Source of the DNA: Propionibacteriaceae bacterium UBA7704
Lineage (GTDB): Bacteria; Actinomycetota; Actinomycetes; Propionibacteriales; Propionibacteriaceae
Assembly (NCBI GenBank): GCA_002482525.1
Contig: DLGC01000016.1
Location: 130,869 to 174,933, forward strand
DNA length: 44,065 bases
Direction of reading: 5' to 3'
A program made the translations under genes and the position numbers. Shown here piece by piece: positions 7,380-16,124 of this stretch. The notes beneath the pieces were generated by a model. It ran no database searches. It worked only from the letters and a program-made list of their open reading frames with translations, and had not been told where the DNA came from. Position 1 is the first letter of the stretch, and every line of letters starts with the position of its first letter.

Positions 7380-8441
7380 ATGACGAAACGGCGTCTGCCG
7401 GAAGAAATTGGCATCTTTGGGGTGCTGGTCCTGGTCGGGCTGATCATGTCGATGCTGTCCCCGGAATTCATGACGCTGGGGAACATCCAGGTGCTCATGC
7501 TGAACGGCACTGTGGTCGCCTTCCTCGCGTTGGGGCAGACCTTCGTGCTGCTCACCGGCGGAATCGATTTGTCCGTGGGGTCGAACATCGCACTCACCGG
7601 CATGTTGGCGGCGATCTCCATGCAAATGGGGGCGCCCTGGTGGCTGGCCGCCATCGTGGCGCTGGTCGCTGGACTCTTGGTGGGCCTGTTCAACGGCAGC
7701 ATCATTCACTTCGTCCGGCTACCACCGTTCATCGTCACGTTCTCCACCTTCGGAATCGCCGCAGCGATTCCCCAGATCATCACCGGCGCGAAGTCGGTCA
7801 CCGTCGCTGATCCGATGTTCGCCATCTTCGGACGCGGCTCACTGTTCGGCATCCCCATTCCGGTGCTCCTGCTAGCCGTCGCCACTGTGGTGTTCATGGT
7901 GGTGCTGAAGCAGACCCCCAGCGGCGTGCACATCTACGCCGTGGGCGGCAACGTCGACGCCAGCCGACTGGCCGGCATCAACATCGGACGCAAGATCTTG
8001 ATGGTGTACGCGATTTCCGGCGTCTGCGCGGGTGTCGGCGGCATCATCACCACCAGCCGGCTGATGGTGGGATACCCCACCGCCGGTTCTGGAAACGAAC
8101 AGTTCTACAGCATCGCCTCAGCCGTGGTCGGTGGCGTGAGCCTCTTCGGCGGCGTCGGCACAATCCTGGGCGCGCTGCTCGGCGCACTGCTGATCGCCAC
8201 AGTGTCCAACGGCATGAATGTGGTCGGCGTCGACAGCTTCTGGCAGCCGCTGGTCATCGGTGTGATCATCCTGGTCGGCGTGAGCATGGACGCAGTCCGG
8301 CGTCGGTTGGCCAGTAGCGGGGGTATGAACCGGCTGTTCCGGCGTCCGCCGTCGACGACGAACCCCGAAACACAGCCACCAAAGACACCTCCACCTCTAG
8401 ACACATCCGGGGCCGCCCGGAGTGAAACAACCAACCATTAG
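7380..8441 (+). CDS. Sugar ABC transporter permease (RbsC-like)
   Basis: A 353-residue inner-membrane permease of the ribose-type (CUT2) importer family. It has about nine or ten hydrophobic segments. The hallmark LTGGIDLSVGSN segment is at about 59-70, and YAVGGNVDASRLAGIN precedes the coupling region. A polar Pro/Thr-rich tail of about 35 residues follows the last helix. The start follows GGAGGAG by about ten bases. It is the first gene of the plus-strand arm, followed 11 bases later by the binding protein and then the ATPase. The order permease, binding protein, ATPase differs from the usual rbs order, but together they form a complete importer. Confidence 0.92.
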   Translation: MTKRRLPEEIGIFGVLVLVGLIMSMLSPEFMTLGNIQVLMLNGTVVAFLALGQTFVLLTGGIDLSVGSNIALTGMLAAISMQMGAPWWLAAIVALVAGLLVGLFNGSIIHFVRLPPFIVTFSTFGIAAAIPQIITGAKSVTVADPMFAIFGRGSLFGIPIPVLLLAVATVVFMVVLKQTPSGVHIYAVGGNVDASRLAGINIGRKILMVYAISGVCAGVGGIITTSRLMVGYPTAGSGNEQFYSIASAVVGGVSLFGGVGTILGALLGALLIATVSNGMNVVGVDSFWQPLVIGVIILVGVSMDAVRRRLASSGGMNRLFRRPPSTTNPETQPPKTPPPLDTSGAARSETTNH

Positions 8442-8452
8442 GAGAAGCAAAG

Positions 8453-9445
8453 ATGCGAAAACGCTATTTGGCGGCCGTCGTGGGAATTGCTGCAATGTCG
8501 TCGGCCCTCGTGGGCTGCGGCGGGCTGAACACCGGAACCGGGACATCGACGTCCACTGCTGATGCAGCGGCCAAGCCGGCGTCCTGCTCGGATGCGAATC
8601 CCTATCTTGCGGTTGCACTGCCCAACCTGACCAATCCCTACTACGTGGCCATGAAGCAAGGCTTCGAAGATGAGGGGACAAAGGCCGGGTTCAAAGTTGA
8701 GGTGCAAGTAGCCAACGACGACGACGCGAATCAACTTGCCCAAGTTGAGGCCATGCTGCAGAAGAAGCCTTGTGCGCTGGCATTGAACGCAGTGAAGTCC
8801 GAGCCGGCGGCAGCCATCGTAAAGGCTGCCAACAACGCTGGCGTTCCGGTGTTCACCGTGAACGTGATCGTCGACGAGAAAGCGCTGACCGCGCAAGGCG
8901 CGACGATCATGCAGTACCTCGGTGCGGACAACAAGGCTGGTGGTACCCAGACTGCCGAGCAGGTTCTGAAGGATCTCGGCTCCGACGCCAAGCTCAACAT
9001 CGGCTTCGTGACCGAACCTGATGAGCGCCCTGTGGTCATTCGTGACGAGGGCTTCACCGAAGGCATGAGCGCCGACGCCAATGCCAAAGTGGTGGCGAAA
9101 GTCGACGGCAATGTGAAGCCTGATGACTCCTTGAAGGTCACCTCCGAAATGATGCAAGGACATCCCGAGATCAACTTGATCTTCGCCTCCACTGGCCCGG
9201 CCGCCTATGGCGCCATTCAGGCCACGCAGGGCAAGGACGTGAAGGTCTACGGATTCTGCGCCGCTGAAGAGAAGCTGACCGATTCCTACCCGGCCTGTGT
9301 CGCTCAGGAGCCTGAGGATTACGGCCGTCGAGTCGTGCAGCAGATCGTGATCTGGAAGGACGGCGGCACCGTCGAGAAGGAGATCCTGCGCCCGCTGAAG
9401 ATGTTCACCAAGCCCGACACACCCGGACCTGGCTTCGTGGGCTGA
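8453..9445 (+). CDS. Sugar-binding lipoprotein of ABC importer (RbsB-like)
   Basis: A 330-residue periplasmic-binding-protein-fold lipoprotein. The signal peptide ends at the lipobox LVGC with Cys22 as lipid anchor. A short Thr/Ser/Ala-rich linker follows, then the type I sugar-binding fold: LPNLTNPYYVAMKQGFED is the classical first strand and helix, and NNAGVPVFTVNV is the second-subdomain entry. Two further cysteine positions (CSDANP and KKPCAL, also GFCAA and PACVA) suggest disulfides, unusual for RbsB-like proteins. AGGAG precedes the ATG. It should deliver the substrate to the permease at 7380. Sequence does not identify the ligand. Confidence 0.9.
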   Translation: MRKRYLAAVVGIAAMSSALVGCGGLNTGTGTSTSTADAAAKPASCSDANPYLAVALPNLTNPYYVAMKQGFEDEGTKAGFKVEVQVANDDDANQLAQVEAMLQKKPCALALNAVKSEPAAAIVKAANNAGVPVFTVNVIVDEKALTAQGATIMQYLGADNKAGGTQTAEQVLKDLGSDAKLNIGFVTEPDERPVVIRDEGFTEGMSADANAKVVAKVDGNVKPDDSLKVTSEMMQGHPEINLIFASTGPAAYGAIQATQGKDVKVYGFCAAEEKLTDSYPACVAQEPEDYGRRVVQQIVIWKDGGTVEKEILRPLKMFTKPDTPGPGFVG

Positions 9446-9502
9446 TCACTGCTGAAACACACATCAATGGCCGTCGTCGGTGAGAACAGAAGGTGACTGA
9501 TC

Positions 9503-11014
9503 ATGACTGAGCAGGTGCTCCGCGCAGTGGGTATCCGCAAGTTGTTCGCGGGAGTCCCCGCGCTCGACGGAGTGGACTTCACCGTGACCGCGGGCAAAGT
9601 CGTGGGGCTGGTCGGGCACAACGGTGCCGGCAAGTCCACGCTGCTCAAGGTTCTATCGGGGGCCTACCACCCCGATGGAGGCGAACTGATCCTCGGTGAG
9701 AACCGGGTCAACTTCCACTCACCGGCGGCGGCCATCGAGGCAGGCGTATCGACGGTCTACCAAGAACTGTCGTTGCTGCCGAACCTCACAATCGCAGAGA
9801 ACGCCTTCCTGGGTCGCGAGATCCGCAAAGGCGGTGTGTTGGACAAGAAAGCCATGACCCGGTCGGCGCAGGAGCTGATCGACCGGTTCAAGATCGACGC
9901 CGATGCGTCCCTGAAGGTCGGGGAGTATTCGGTGGCCAAGCGGCAGTTGCTGGAGATTGCCATTGCGACCTCCCGCAACGCCCAATTCCTGTTGCTGGAC
10001 GAGCCGACCACCAGCCTGGAAGGCGACCAGGTCGACCCCCTGCTGAAGCTGGTGCGCAAGCTGGCGACCGAAGAAGGGCTGGGGATCGTCTTCATCAACC
10101 ACAAGCTGGACGAACTATTCGCCATCTCTGATGAGGTCGTGGCACTAGTGAACGGCAAAGTCCAGATTCAAGGCTCGACAGATCGAGTCGATCGCACCGA
10201 GGTGATTCGGGCCATCGCCGGCTCCGATGTGGTGCGCCGCACCTCCGAAGACCGCGCCGCATCCGAAGCAACTTCGGATGCAGACTCCCCAGTGGTGTTG
10301 TCGGTCAAGGGGCTGCGCGGCGCTGACCTCAACGGTGTCGATTTGGAAGCCCGCCAAGGCCGAATCCTGGGCGTGTATGGACTGGTGGGCTCCGGCCGCA
10401 CCGAGTTCCTGCGCACCCTGGCCGGCTTGCTGCCCGCCACCGCTGGCGAGGTGACCTTGTTCGGTGAGCCCTACCGTCCGGTGAATCCGGCCGATGCGCA
10501 GCGCCACGGCCTGGTCTACCTCACCGAGGAACGCAAGATCGACGGTGTCGTACCCGGCATGGATTCCATCGGCAACGTGGTGTTGCCGGTGCTGGGCAAG
10601 TTCAAACGCGGCCCGCTGCTGAACCATCGCGAGTTGCGCGCCGTTGCCAGCGGCCTGCTCGATGACCTCAGTATTCGCGGCGACATTCACGCCCCGGTGG
10701 TCACCTTGTCGGGCGGAAACCAGCAGAAAGTGCTGCTGGCTCGAGCATTGGCGCAGAAGCCTCGGGTGCTGCTGCTGGACGAGCCGACCAAAGGGGTGGA
10801 CATCGGCGTCAAGTCCGAGATCCACCAGCTGCTGCGCAAGCTGGCGCATGAGGAGGGCATCGCTGTGGTGATGGTTTCCAGCGAAGAAGAAGAAGTCTTG
10901 GAGGTCTCCGACACCGTGGTGACTTTCGTTGCCGGCACCTGTGCTGGCGAACCTATCGAAGCCTCGAGCCTGACCGTGCCCGATTTGCGGCAACGGGCTT
11001 GGGAAGCGGCCTGA
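9503..11014 (+). CDS. Sugar ABC transporter ATPase with two nucleotide-binding domains (RbsA-like)
   Basis: A 503-residue cytoplasmic ATPase with tandem ABC domains as in RbsA, XylG and MglA. Domain 1 has Walker A GHNGAGKST (38-46), YQELSLLPNLTIAEN and FLLLDEPTTSLE. Its signature region is the degenerate SVAKRQLLEIA. Domain 2 has the usual weakened Walker A GLVGSGRTE, YLTEERKIDG, signature LSGGNQQKVLLARAL and LLLDEPTKGVD. This asymmetry is normal for the family. It energises uptake through the 7380-8441 permease. A 57-base gap separates it from the binding-protein gene, and the SIS isomerase gene follows 27 bases downstream. Confidence 0.93.
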   Translation: MTEQVLRAVGIRKLFAGVPALDGVDFTVTAGKVVGLVGHNGAGKSTLLKVLSGAYHPDGGELILGENRVNFHSPAAAIEAGVSTVYQELSLLPNLTIAENAFLGREIRKGGVLDKKAMTRSAQELIDRFKIDADASLKVGEYSVAKRQLLEIAIATSRNAQFLLLDEPTTSLEGDQVDPLLKLVRKLATEEGLGIVFINHKLDELFAISDEVVALVNGKVQIQGSTDRVDRTEVIRAIAGSDVVRRTSEDRAASEATSDADSPVVLSVKGLRGADLNGVDLEARQGRILGVYGLVGSGRTEFLRTLAGLLPATAGEVTLFGEPYRPVNPADAQRHGLVYLTEERKIDGVVPGMDSIGNVVLPVLGKFKRGPLLNHRELRAVASGLLDDLSIRGDIHAPVVTLSGGNQQKVLLARALAQKPRVLLLDEPTKGVDIGVKSEIHQLLRKLAHEEGIAVVMVSSEEEEVLEVSDTVVTFVAGTCAGEPIEASSLTVPDLRQRAWEAA

Positions 11015-11041
11015 GTCCGAGACCAGAAGAAAGCGAAGAGA

Positions 11042-11674
11042 ATGAACCAGGAATTCCGGGATCTCGCAGCCGAGCGCATCGGTATCGAAGCCGCCGCTGT
11101 GAAGGCAGTGGCGTCCGTATTCGATGACGTCACCGATGAGATCATCGCGCTGTTGTACGAGTGCACCGGCAAGGTGTTCGTGACCGGGTCGGGAACCTCG
11201 GGCACGATCGCGCGACGGATGGCCCACCTGTTTTCGGTGTGCGGCACCCCATCGGTGTTCATCCAGCCCTCTGATGCCCTTCACGGCACCATGGGAGCGC
11301 TGCGCGATGGTGATGTGCTGATCTCCATCTCCAAAGGTGGCACCTCCGATGAGATCAACAACTTGAGTATGCGGGCCCGCGAACGCGGCGTGAAGGTGGT
11401 CGCGCTGACCAGCGATGCCGACTCGGAACTGGCTCAGTTGAGCGATTACGTGCAGGTCTTCACCGTCGATGATCAGGTGGATCCGGGAAATCTGATCGCG
11501 ATGGGCTCGACACTGATGCATGCTGTGTGGGGCGACTGCCTCGCGGTCGCCCTGATGCGAATGCGCGGCTACGGCTGGTCCGATGTCGTCTTCACCCACC
11601 CACTGGGTGCGGTCGGCAAGCTTGATGGCCTTCCCGAGGCGCTGCAGTCGATGCCGGCACCCGAAGCCGACTGA
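11042..11674 (+). CDS. SIS-domain sugar-phosphate isomerase (KdsD/GutQ-like, no CBS)
   Basis: A 210-residue SIS-domain protein. The segments VFVTGSGTSGTIARRMAHL, SDALHGTMG, ISISKGGTSDEI and the closing THPLGAVGKL line up with the SIS half of arabinose-5-phosphate isomerases of the KdsD/GutQ type, but there are no CBS domains. The related single-domain 6-phospho-3-hexuloisomerases are the alternative. Either way, aldose-ketose isomerisation of a sugar phosphate is expected. It lies between the importer ATPase and the FGGY kinase with short gaps (27 bases on each side), in one operon. Its product would feed the epimerase encoded on the opposite arm. Confidence 0.83.
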   Translation: MNQEFRDLAAERIGIEAAAVKAVASVFDDVTDEIIALLYECTGKVFVTGSGTSGTIARRMAHLFSVCGTPSVFIQPSDALHGTMGALRDGDVLISISKGGTSDEINNLSMRARERGVKVVALTSDADSELAQLSDYVQVFTVDDQVDPGNLIAMGSTLMHAVWGDCLAVALMRMRGYGWSDVVFTHPLGAVGKLDGLPEALQSMPAPEAD

Positions 11675-11700
11675 ATCGGCGATCCGAAAGGCGATAGACG

Positions 11701-13176
11701 ATGCCTGTCGTTGCAGGAGTAGATAGCTCCACCCAGTCCTGCACCGTTGAGCTGCGCGACGCCGACAGCGGGGTGCTGCTGGGAACCGGGCGCGCACCGC
11801 ACCCGGCAACGACACCGCCGGTCAGTGAGCAGCACACTGCGCAGTGGTGGCAGGCCTTTGTCTCTGCCTTGGCCACGGCCTGCGATGCTGCGCAGGTCAG
11901 CGCCAGCGATATCGCATCGATCAGTGTCGGAGCGCAATGTCACGGGCTGGTGGCTCTCGATGAACACGATCAGGAGATCCGTCCGGTCAAGCTGTGGAAC
12001 GACACCACCGCCGCCCCCGACGTCGAGCGGCTGCTGGCCGACCACGACCAGCAATGGTGGGTCAGCCAAGTGCTGGTGCCGCTGAACCCGGCGTTCACCA
12101 TTGCGAAGCTGGCGTGGCTAGCGCGCAACGAGCCACACAACCTTGCCCGGATTCGGCGGGTGATGGTTCCCCACGACTGGCTCACTTTCGCCTTGACCGG
12201 CCAGCACGTCACCGACCGGTCGGACGCCTCGGGGACCGGCTTCTACTCCGCCGACCAAGGGCGGTTCCGCAGCGACCTGCTGGCGCAGATGATCAGTGAG
12301 GATCTTGACTGGGATTCGCTGATGCCTCAGGTGCTTGGACCCGAGCAAGCTGCCGGCCAGGTGCTTCCCGAGGTTGCCAACCAGTTGGGTCTGCGTCCGA
12401 GAACCGTGGTTGGACCCGGCGGCGGCGACCAGCATCTTGCAGCCGTGGGCATGGGGTTGCGGGTGGGTGAGGTGGCCTTCAGCTTGGGCACCTCCGGAGT
12501 GGTGCTCACCCCGGCCGAACTGCCTGAGCATCGCGACTGGGCTGTGGACTACGTCTGTGATGCCACCGGGAGCTACCTGCCGCTGGTGTGCACGCTGAAC
12601 TGCACCAAGGTCACCAATCAGTTCGCCAACCTGCTCGGCACTGACTTGGCTGGGATGGAGCAGTTGGCGCTGAGTGCGCCGACCGATGATGGGCCGGTGT
12701 TGCTGGCCTACCTTGATGGCGAGCGCAGCCCGATGCGTCCCGGTGCTGCTGGGGTGTTGGCCGGGCTGCATTCAGACACCTCCCGGGAGAGCCTGGCCAA
12801 GGCCGCCTATGACGGTGTGGTGCAAGGCATGGTTCGCGGCATGAATGACTTGGAGGCCCTGACCGGAGGCTCGATCACGCAGCGCGTGCTCGCCGTCGGC
12901 GGTGGTGCTCGGTCGTTGGCCTACCGGCAGTTCATTGCCGATCGTTGCGCAAGCCCGGTCATCACCGTGGACGCCCCCGAAGCGACCGCGCGCGGTGCCT
13001 GTGTGCAAGCCGCCGCGGTGCTGCATGGGTCGACGGTGACAGTGCTACGCGATGAGTGGAGCCCGCAGACGGTGAGCACCGTTGAGCCGCGAAACTCAAA
13101 CCCGCTGGGCGTCAGCGAGCCCTACCAGGAGCTGTCGCGGGTCTACGACGACTGGTACTTCTCCCGGACTCGCTGA
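11701..13176 (+). CDS. FGGY-family carbohydrate kinase (xylulokinase-like)
   Basis: A 491-residue sugar kinase of the FGGY family. Visible landmarks are the N-terminal phosphate loop GVDSSTQSCTVEL (6-18), SVGAQCHGLVALD, LWNDTTAA, the mid-protein PGGGDQHLAAVGMG and SLGTSGVV blocks, and the C-terminal adenosine motif AVGGGARSLAY. Overall it is closest in pattern to xylulokinases. The substrate is unproven: with an aldose-type isomerase beside it, the kinase could act on an aldose or a ketose. It is the last gene of the plus-strand arm and ends 21 bases before a convergent lipoprotein gene. Confidence 0.88.
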   Translation: MPVVAGVDSSTQSCTVELRDADSGVLLGTGRAPHPATTPPVSEQHTAQWWQAFVSALATACDAAQVSASDIASISVGAQCHGLVALDEHDQEIRPVKLWNDTTAAPDVERLLADHDQQWWVSQVLVPLNPAFTIAKLAWLARNEPHNLARIRRVMVPHDWLTFALTGQHVTDRSDASGTGFYSADQGRFRSDLLAQMISEDLDWDSLMPQVLGPEQAAGQVLPEVANQLGLRPRTVVGPGGGDQHLAAVGMGLRVGEVAFSLGTSGVVLTPAELPEHRDWAVDYVCDATGSYLPLVCTLNCTKVTNQFANLLGTDLAGMEQLALSAPTDDGPVLLAYLDGERSPMRPGAAGVLAGLHSDTSRESLAKAAYDGVVQGMVRGMNDLEALTGGSITQRVLAVGGGARSLAYRQFIADRCASPVITVDAPEATARGACVQAAAVLHGSTVTVLRDEWSPQTVSTVEPRNSNPLGVSEPYQELSRVYDDWYFSRTR

Positions 13177-13197
13177 CGGTCGGCTCGGTGGACCTGC

Positions 13198-14637
13198 TCA
13201 GGTGAGCTCTACCAGCGTCATGGAGCCAGGAGTGGGCAGCAGCCAGCGGTCGTCGCCGGCGTCGATGCCTGCTTCGGGCACCCACTCGACGGCAGGGTCG
13301 GCGATTGTGCGACCCCTCCCGTCGCAAGGCTCGACATCGGTACCGATGTTGTATTCGTAGCGCCTCTTCTCGCCCAGCCGCTGAAGCCTCAACGGGGGAC
13401 GCGTGCGTACGCACATCAGCTGCGAGGTGGCATCGGCGGGAGTGGCTTCACCCGTGTCGAGATCGTAGATGTTGGTCGTGTCGTTGATCTTGAGCAGCAG
13501 GTGATCGTCGGATGACACGAAGTCGGCGTCCTCGGATGTGCCGGTGAAGGTGCCGAGGTCGGTGTGCCACAGGATTTCGCCGGTCTGGTGCTTGATGGCG
13601 ATCAATTCGGAACGGCGGGTGCGGCTCTGGAGTTCCCACCAGCCGTCCTCGCGGCGGTAGGTGCTGCTGCCTTCGGTGTTGCGGCAGATGATGATGCGAT
13701 CCTCGGAGGTGGCGTCGAGCATGGAGGCACTGGGGCAGGTGTCGACTCCGTCCACAGTCCACACGGTGGCACCAGTGTCGTGATTCAGACCGACCATGCG
13801 GCCGTGAGTGTCATCACAGGTCTTGAACTCCTCGCCGGCTTTCGTGGTGAAGGTGCATAGCTCGGGGTAGCCGATGCCGGCAATGATGTCGCCATCGGTA
13901 TCACGCCACGCCCACCCGTAGTCTGAGCTGGACGCTTTGCCGTACACATCGGTGTAGGGACGTTGCCAGGTGATCTTTCCGTTCTGCACCCGGCCAACGT
14001 GTTCGACGCCGTGTGGGGGTCGGGTCTCGGTGGCGAAGATGTCGTAGCCCAACAGGCGGGAGTTGGGCGGCAGTCCGTCGGAGCGTTCGGTCTTCAGGGC
14101 GGGCGCGAGCGGGTCGATTCGCAGATTCAGCTGTTTGCGCGGGGCGAAGGGGCGGTAGCCGAGCACGCAGAATGCGTTGCCATCCGAACAGGCCCGAGGC
14201 GTCGACGATGCCCACATCACGAGCGGTGCATCCTTCTTGCGAGGCCCGGTGCGGACGTCGGCGACCACGAGCCCAGGCCAGGTGTTGTTGGTCCGCTTGG
14301 TGAGGAATGCGACGAAGGTCTTCTTCTTGACGGTGACGGTTCTGACGCTGAGTTCGATGCCCGGGGCCTCGCTGCTGGTGGTCGCATCCGCACTCCACAG
14401 CAGCTTCCCGTCGGCCAGGTTCCAGGCTGCCACCACAAGCTGATGGCTCGCCTGTGCGTAGCTGACGATGGTGTCGTCGACGATGGTCGGCGTGCCTACC
14501 AGACTTGCCGAGATCTTCCAGAGTTGGTGGACCTGTTTGGCCGGGACGGATGGTGCCGGTGGCGTCGGCGACGCACAGCCGGCGATGAGGGTGAGTACTG
14601 CGGCAACGGCTGTGGCAGCAAGGGCCAGGTTTTTCAT
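13198..14637 (-). CDS. Lipoprotein with PQQ-type beta-propeller-like repeats
   Basis: A 479-residue exported lipoprotein. The signal peptide ends at LIAGC with Cys21 as lipid anchor, followed by a Pro/Ser linker. The body has recurring blocks of the type W...D..tG..LW, for example NLADGKLLWSADA, GLNHDTGATVWTVDG and KHQTGEILWHTDLG, as in PQQ-like (quinoprotein-type) seven- or eight-bladed propellers. No catalytic residues are recognisable, and a binding or scaffold role is usual for actinobacterial members. The frame continues 23 codons upstream, but I start at 14637 where GAGGAG (14643-14648) precedes the ATG. The region just upstream belongs to an 82-base repeat shared with 15969-16050. Confidence 0.8.
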   Translation of the reverse strand: MKNLALAATAVAAVLTLIAGCASPTPPAPSVPAKQVHQLWKISASLVGTPTIVDDTIVSYAQASHQLVVAAWNLADGKLLWSADATTSSEAPGIELSVRTVTVKKKTFVAFLTKRTNNTWPGLVVADVRTGPRKKDAPLVMWASSTPRACSDGNAFCVLGYRPFAPRKQLNLRIDPLAPALKTERSDGLPPNSRLLGYDIFATETRPPHGVEHVGRVQNGKITWQRPYTDVYGKASSSDYGWAWRDTDGDIIAGIGYPELCTFTTKAGEEFKTCDDTHGRMVGLNHDTGATVWTVDGVDTCPSASMLDATSEDRIIICRNTEGSSTYRREDGWWELQSRTRRSELIAIKHQTGEILWHTDLGTFTGTSEDADFVSSDDHLLLKINDTTNIYDLDTGEATPADATSQLMCVRTRPPLRLQRLGEKRRYEYNIGTDVEPCDGRGRTIADPAVEWVPEAGIDAGDDRWLLPTPGSMTLVELT

Positions 14638-14639
14638 GA

Positions 14640-14721
14640 GTCTCCTCGTCGACGGGGTGGGTCTCGACGAGATACGAGTCTTGAGAACTGCCTTCGTTTC
14701 AAGCAAGAAGGGCTGTGGATA
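14640..14721. repeat. 82-base dispersed repeat, copy A
   Basis: It aligns without gaps to 15969-16050 at roughly 80 percent identity, with exact shared stretches such as GACGGGGTG and TTCGTTTCAA. It ends immediately before the ATG of the lipoprotein gene on the minus strand and includes that gene's ribosome binding site. It may be a duplicated promoter and leader. Internal arms CTCGTCGA/TCGACGAG (14645-14672) are present in this copy only. Confidence 0.75.
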
Positions 14722-14736
14722 ACCGCCTGCGTGAGT

Positions 14737-15438
14737 TCAGCGGATCGGCCAGGCGGTGTTGGCGTCGTCCAGTGGTCGACCTTGACGCTTGGCCCAGGCT
14801 GCGAAGTCGTTGATGTTGTCGCGGTACCAGGTGGCTTGCGAGCGGTGCAGGTCGGCCAAGGCCAGATCGCCGACGGTGGTGCGTCCGTCGCCGGTGGCGA
14901 GGTGGCTGAGTTGGCGGGCCAACAGGCAAGCGGCCTTGGTATCGGCTTCGGCACCGTGAGCTTCCTCGGCAGAGAAGGCAATGCCGTAGTGAGCGCACAT
15001 GTCGGTGAGAGTGCGCTTGCCTTTGCGGTACTTGTCGAACTGCTTGTCGATGACCCGGGGGTCAATGACCGGACCGCGGACATCCAGGTTGCCGAGACCT
15101 TCCCGGGACAGGCAGCGATCCAAGACGGTCAGGTCGTAGGGAGCGTTGAAAACCACCAGCGGGCGCCCGGACGCCCAGTGCGCATAGATCTCGCCGGCTA
15201 TCGCAGCCAAGGCGGCCTTGGGATCCTCGCCGTGGGTATTCGCGAACTCGGTGGTGATCCCGTGCACCGCGATTGCGCCCTCGGGGATGGGGGTGTCCTG
15301 GCGCAGCAGCCAATTGCCGGCCGTCCAGCTCTCCTCGCCGAGGCGTCCGATGCACGCGGTGACGACGCGAGCAGTCTCGGGATCGGTGCCGGTGGTCTCC
15401 AGGTCGAGACCAGCGAGATCTGCGTGGTGCCAAGACAT
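14737..15438 (-). CDS. DnaQ-like 3'-5' exonuclease
   Basis: A 233-residue exonuclease of the DEDD superfamily. Exo I is LDLETTGTDP (11-20, metal ligands Asp12 and Glu14), HGITTEFAN follows, Exo II is FNAPYDLTVLDRCL, and Exo III with its histidine is HGAEADTKAA (DEDDh type). It resembles the stand-alone exonuclease-domain proteins widespread in actinobacteria rather than a polymerase subunit. A 55-residue C-terminal extension rich in Trp and Arg follows the domain. No operon partner overlaps it. The copies of an 82-base repeat lie on both sides, one at 14640-14721 and the other at 15969-16050. Confidence 0.88.
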   Translation of the reverse strand: MSWHHADLAGLDLETTGTDPETARVVTACIGRLGEESWTAGNWLLRQDTPIPEGAIAVHGITTEFANTHGEDPKAALAAIAGEIYAHWASGRPLVVFNAPYDLTVLDRCLSREGLGNLDVRGPVIDPRVIDKQFDKYRKGKRTLTDMCAHYGIAFSAEEAHGAEADTKAACLLARQLSHLATGDGRTTVGDLALADLHRSQATWYRDNINDFAAWAKRQGRPLDDANTAWPIR

Positions 15439-15608
15439 GGTCGCCCTCTCGTTGGATGCCTTGTAGACGCTGGATGCCGGGGCCGCTCAGCGCCTGCTGA
15501 AGAACAGCTTCTCAGGCGGCGCCGACAATGCTGGTGCGGCGTCCCGAAGTAGCGGCGCGATGTCAGCCCGATGCGTCCTGGTTGGGCAGGCAAACCACCC
15601 ACCATCGA

Positions 15609-15920
15609 TCACGCGTAGGCGCTTATGAGGCCGATTGCGGCGCCCATCAGCACGACCCCGGCGAGCGCAACCGCGATGGCCCAGCGCACAATTCGAGTGC
15701 GGTCTGCGGGGGAACTGGTGGACCGCCGTACTACATAGGTGATCCCACCTGCGGCGGCCCCCGTGATGAGGGGCGCGATGAGTCCCGGTAGCCACGTCTG
15801 GCCGCGCGACATTTGCGTGGCGATTGTCAACGCGATCAGGGTGATCGCGACCGTTGCCCCCACGATGAGCATCACGATGACTGTTCGATGCTGACGGGGT
15901 TCTGTCGGTGATCCGGTCAT
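15609..15920 (-). CDS. Small membrane protein
   Basis: A 103-residue protein with three predicted hydrophobic segments (about 15-33, 43-60 and 80-101) separated by short polar loops, one of them Arg-rich (VVRRSTSSPADRTRIVRW). GGGAG precedes the ATG. I recognise no family. The second copy of the 82-base repeat lies about 50 bases upstream of its start, so it may share a promoter type with the lipoprotein gene at 13198-14637. Confidence 0.6.
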   Translation of the reverse strand: MTGSPTEPRQHRTVIVMLIVGATVAITLIALTIATQMSRGQTWLPGLIAPLITGAAAGGITYVVRRSTSSPADRTRIVRWAIAVALAGVVLMGAAIGLISAYA

Positions 15921-15968
15921 GCCACTCCCAGTGTTTTTGTGGTGCGCATTGTGCCGCCGTCCTCACGG

Positions 15969-16050
15969 GTCTCTTCGTGGACGGGGTGAGTCTCAACAAG
16001 ATGGGATTCTTGGGAACTGCATTCGTTTCAAACAAGAGGGTTGTGGAAAA
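15969..16050. repeat. 82-base dispersed repeat, copy B
   Basis: Gapless partner of 14640-14721, 1329 bases away in the same orientation. Here the sequence is not followed directly by a strong ATG. The position equivalent to the lipoprotein start reads GTG and opens a frame without coding character. The next plausible gene is the small membrane protein starting at 15920. Confidence 0.75.
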
Positions 16051-16124
16051 GCGAGGCGCACACGATCCGGTGATCCAACCCGTTCAGCCGCGAGACGTAT
16101 CGGGTGACAGTGACGATTCTCAGG

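Noticed and set aside
7268..7705. Upstream extension of the SorC regulator frame
   Set aside because: It would overlap the divergent permease gene for over 300 bases, and the extension lacks family similarity. The start at 7267 matches the usual N-terminus.
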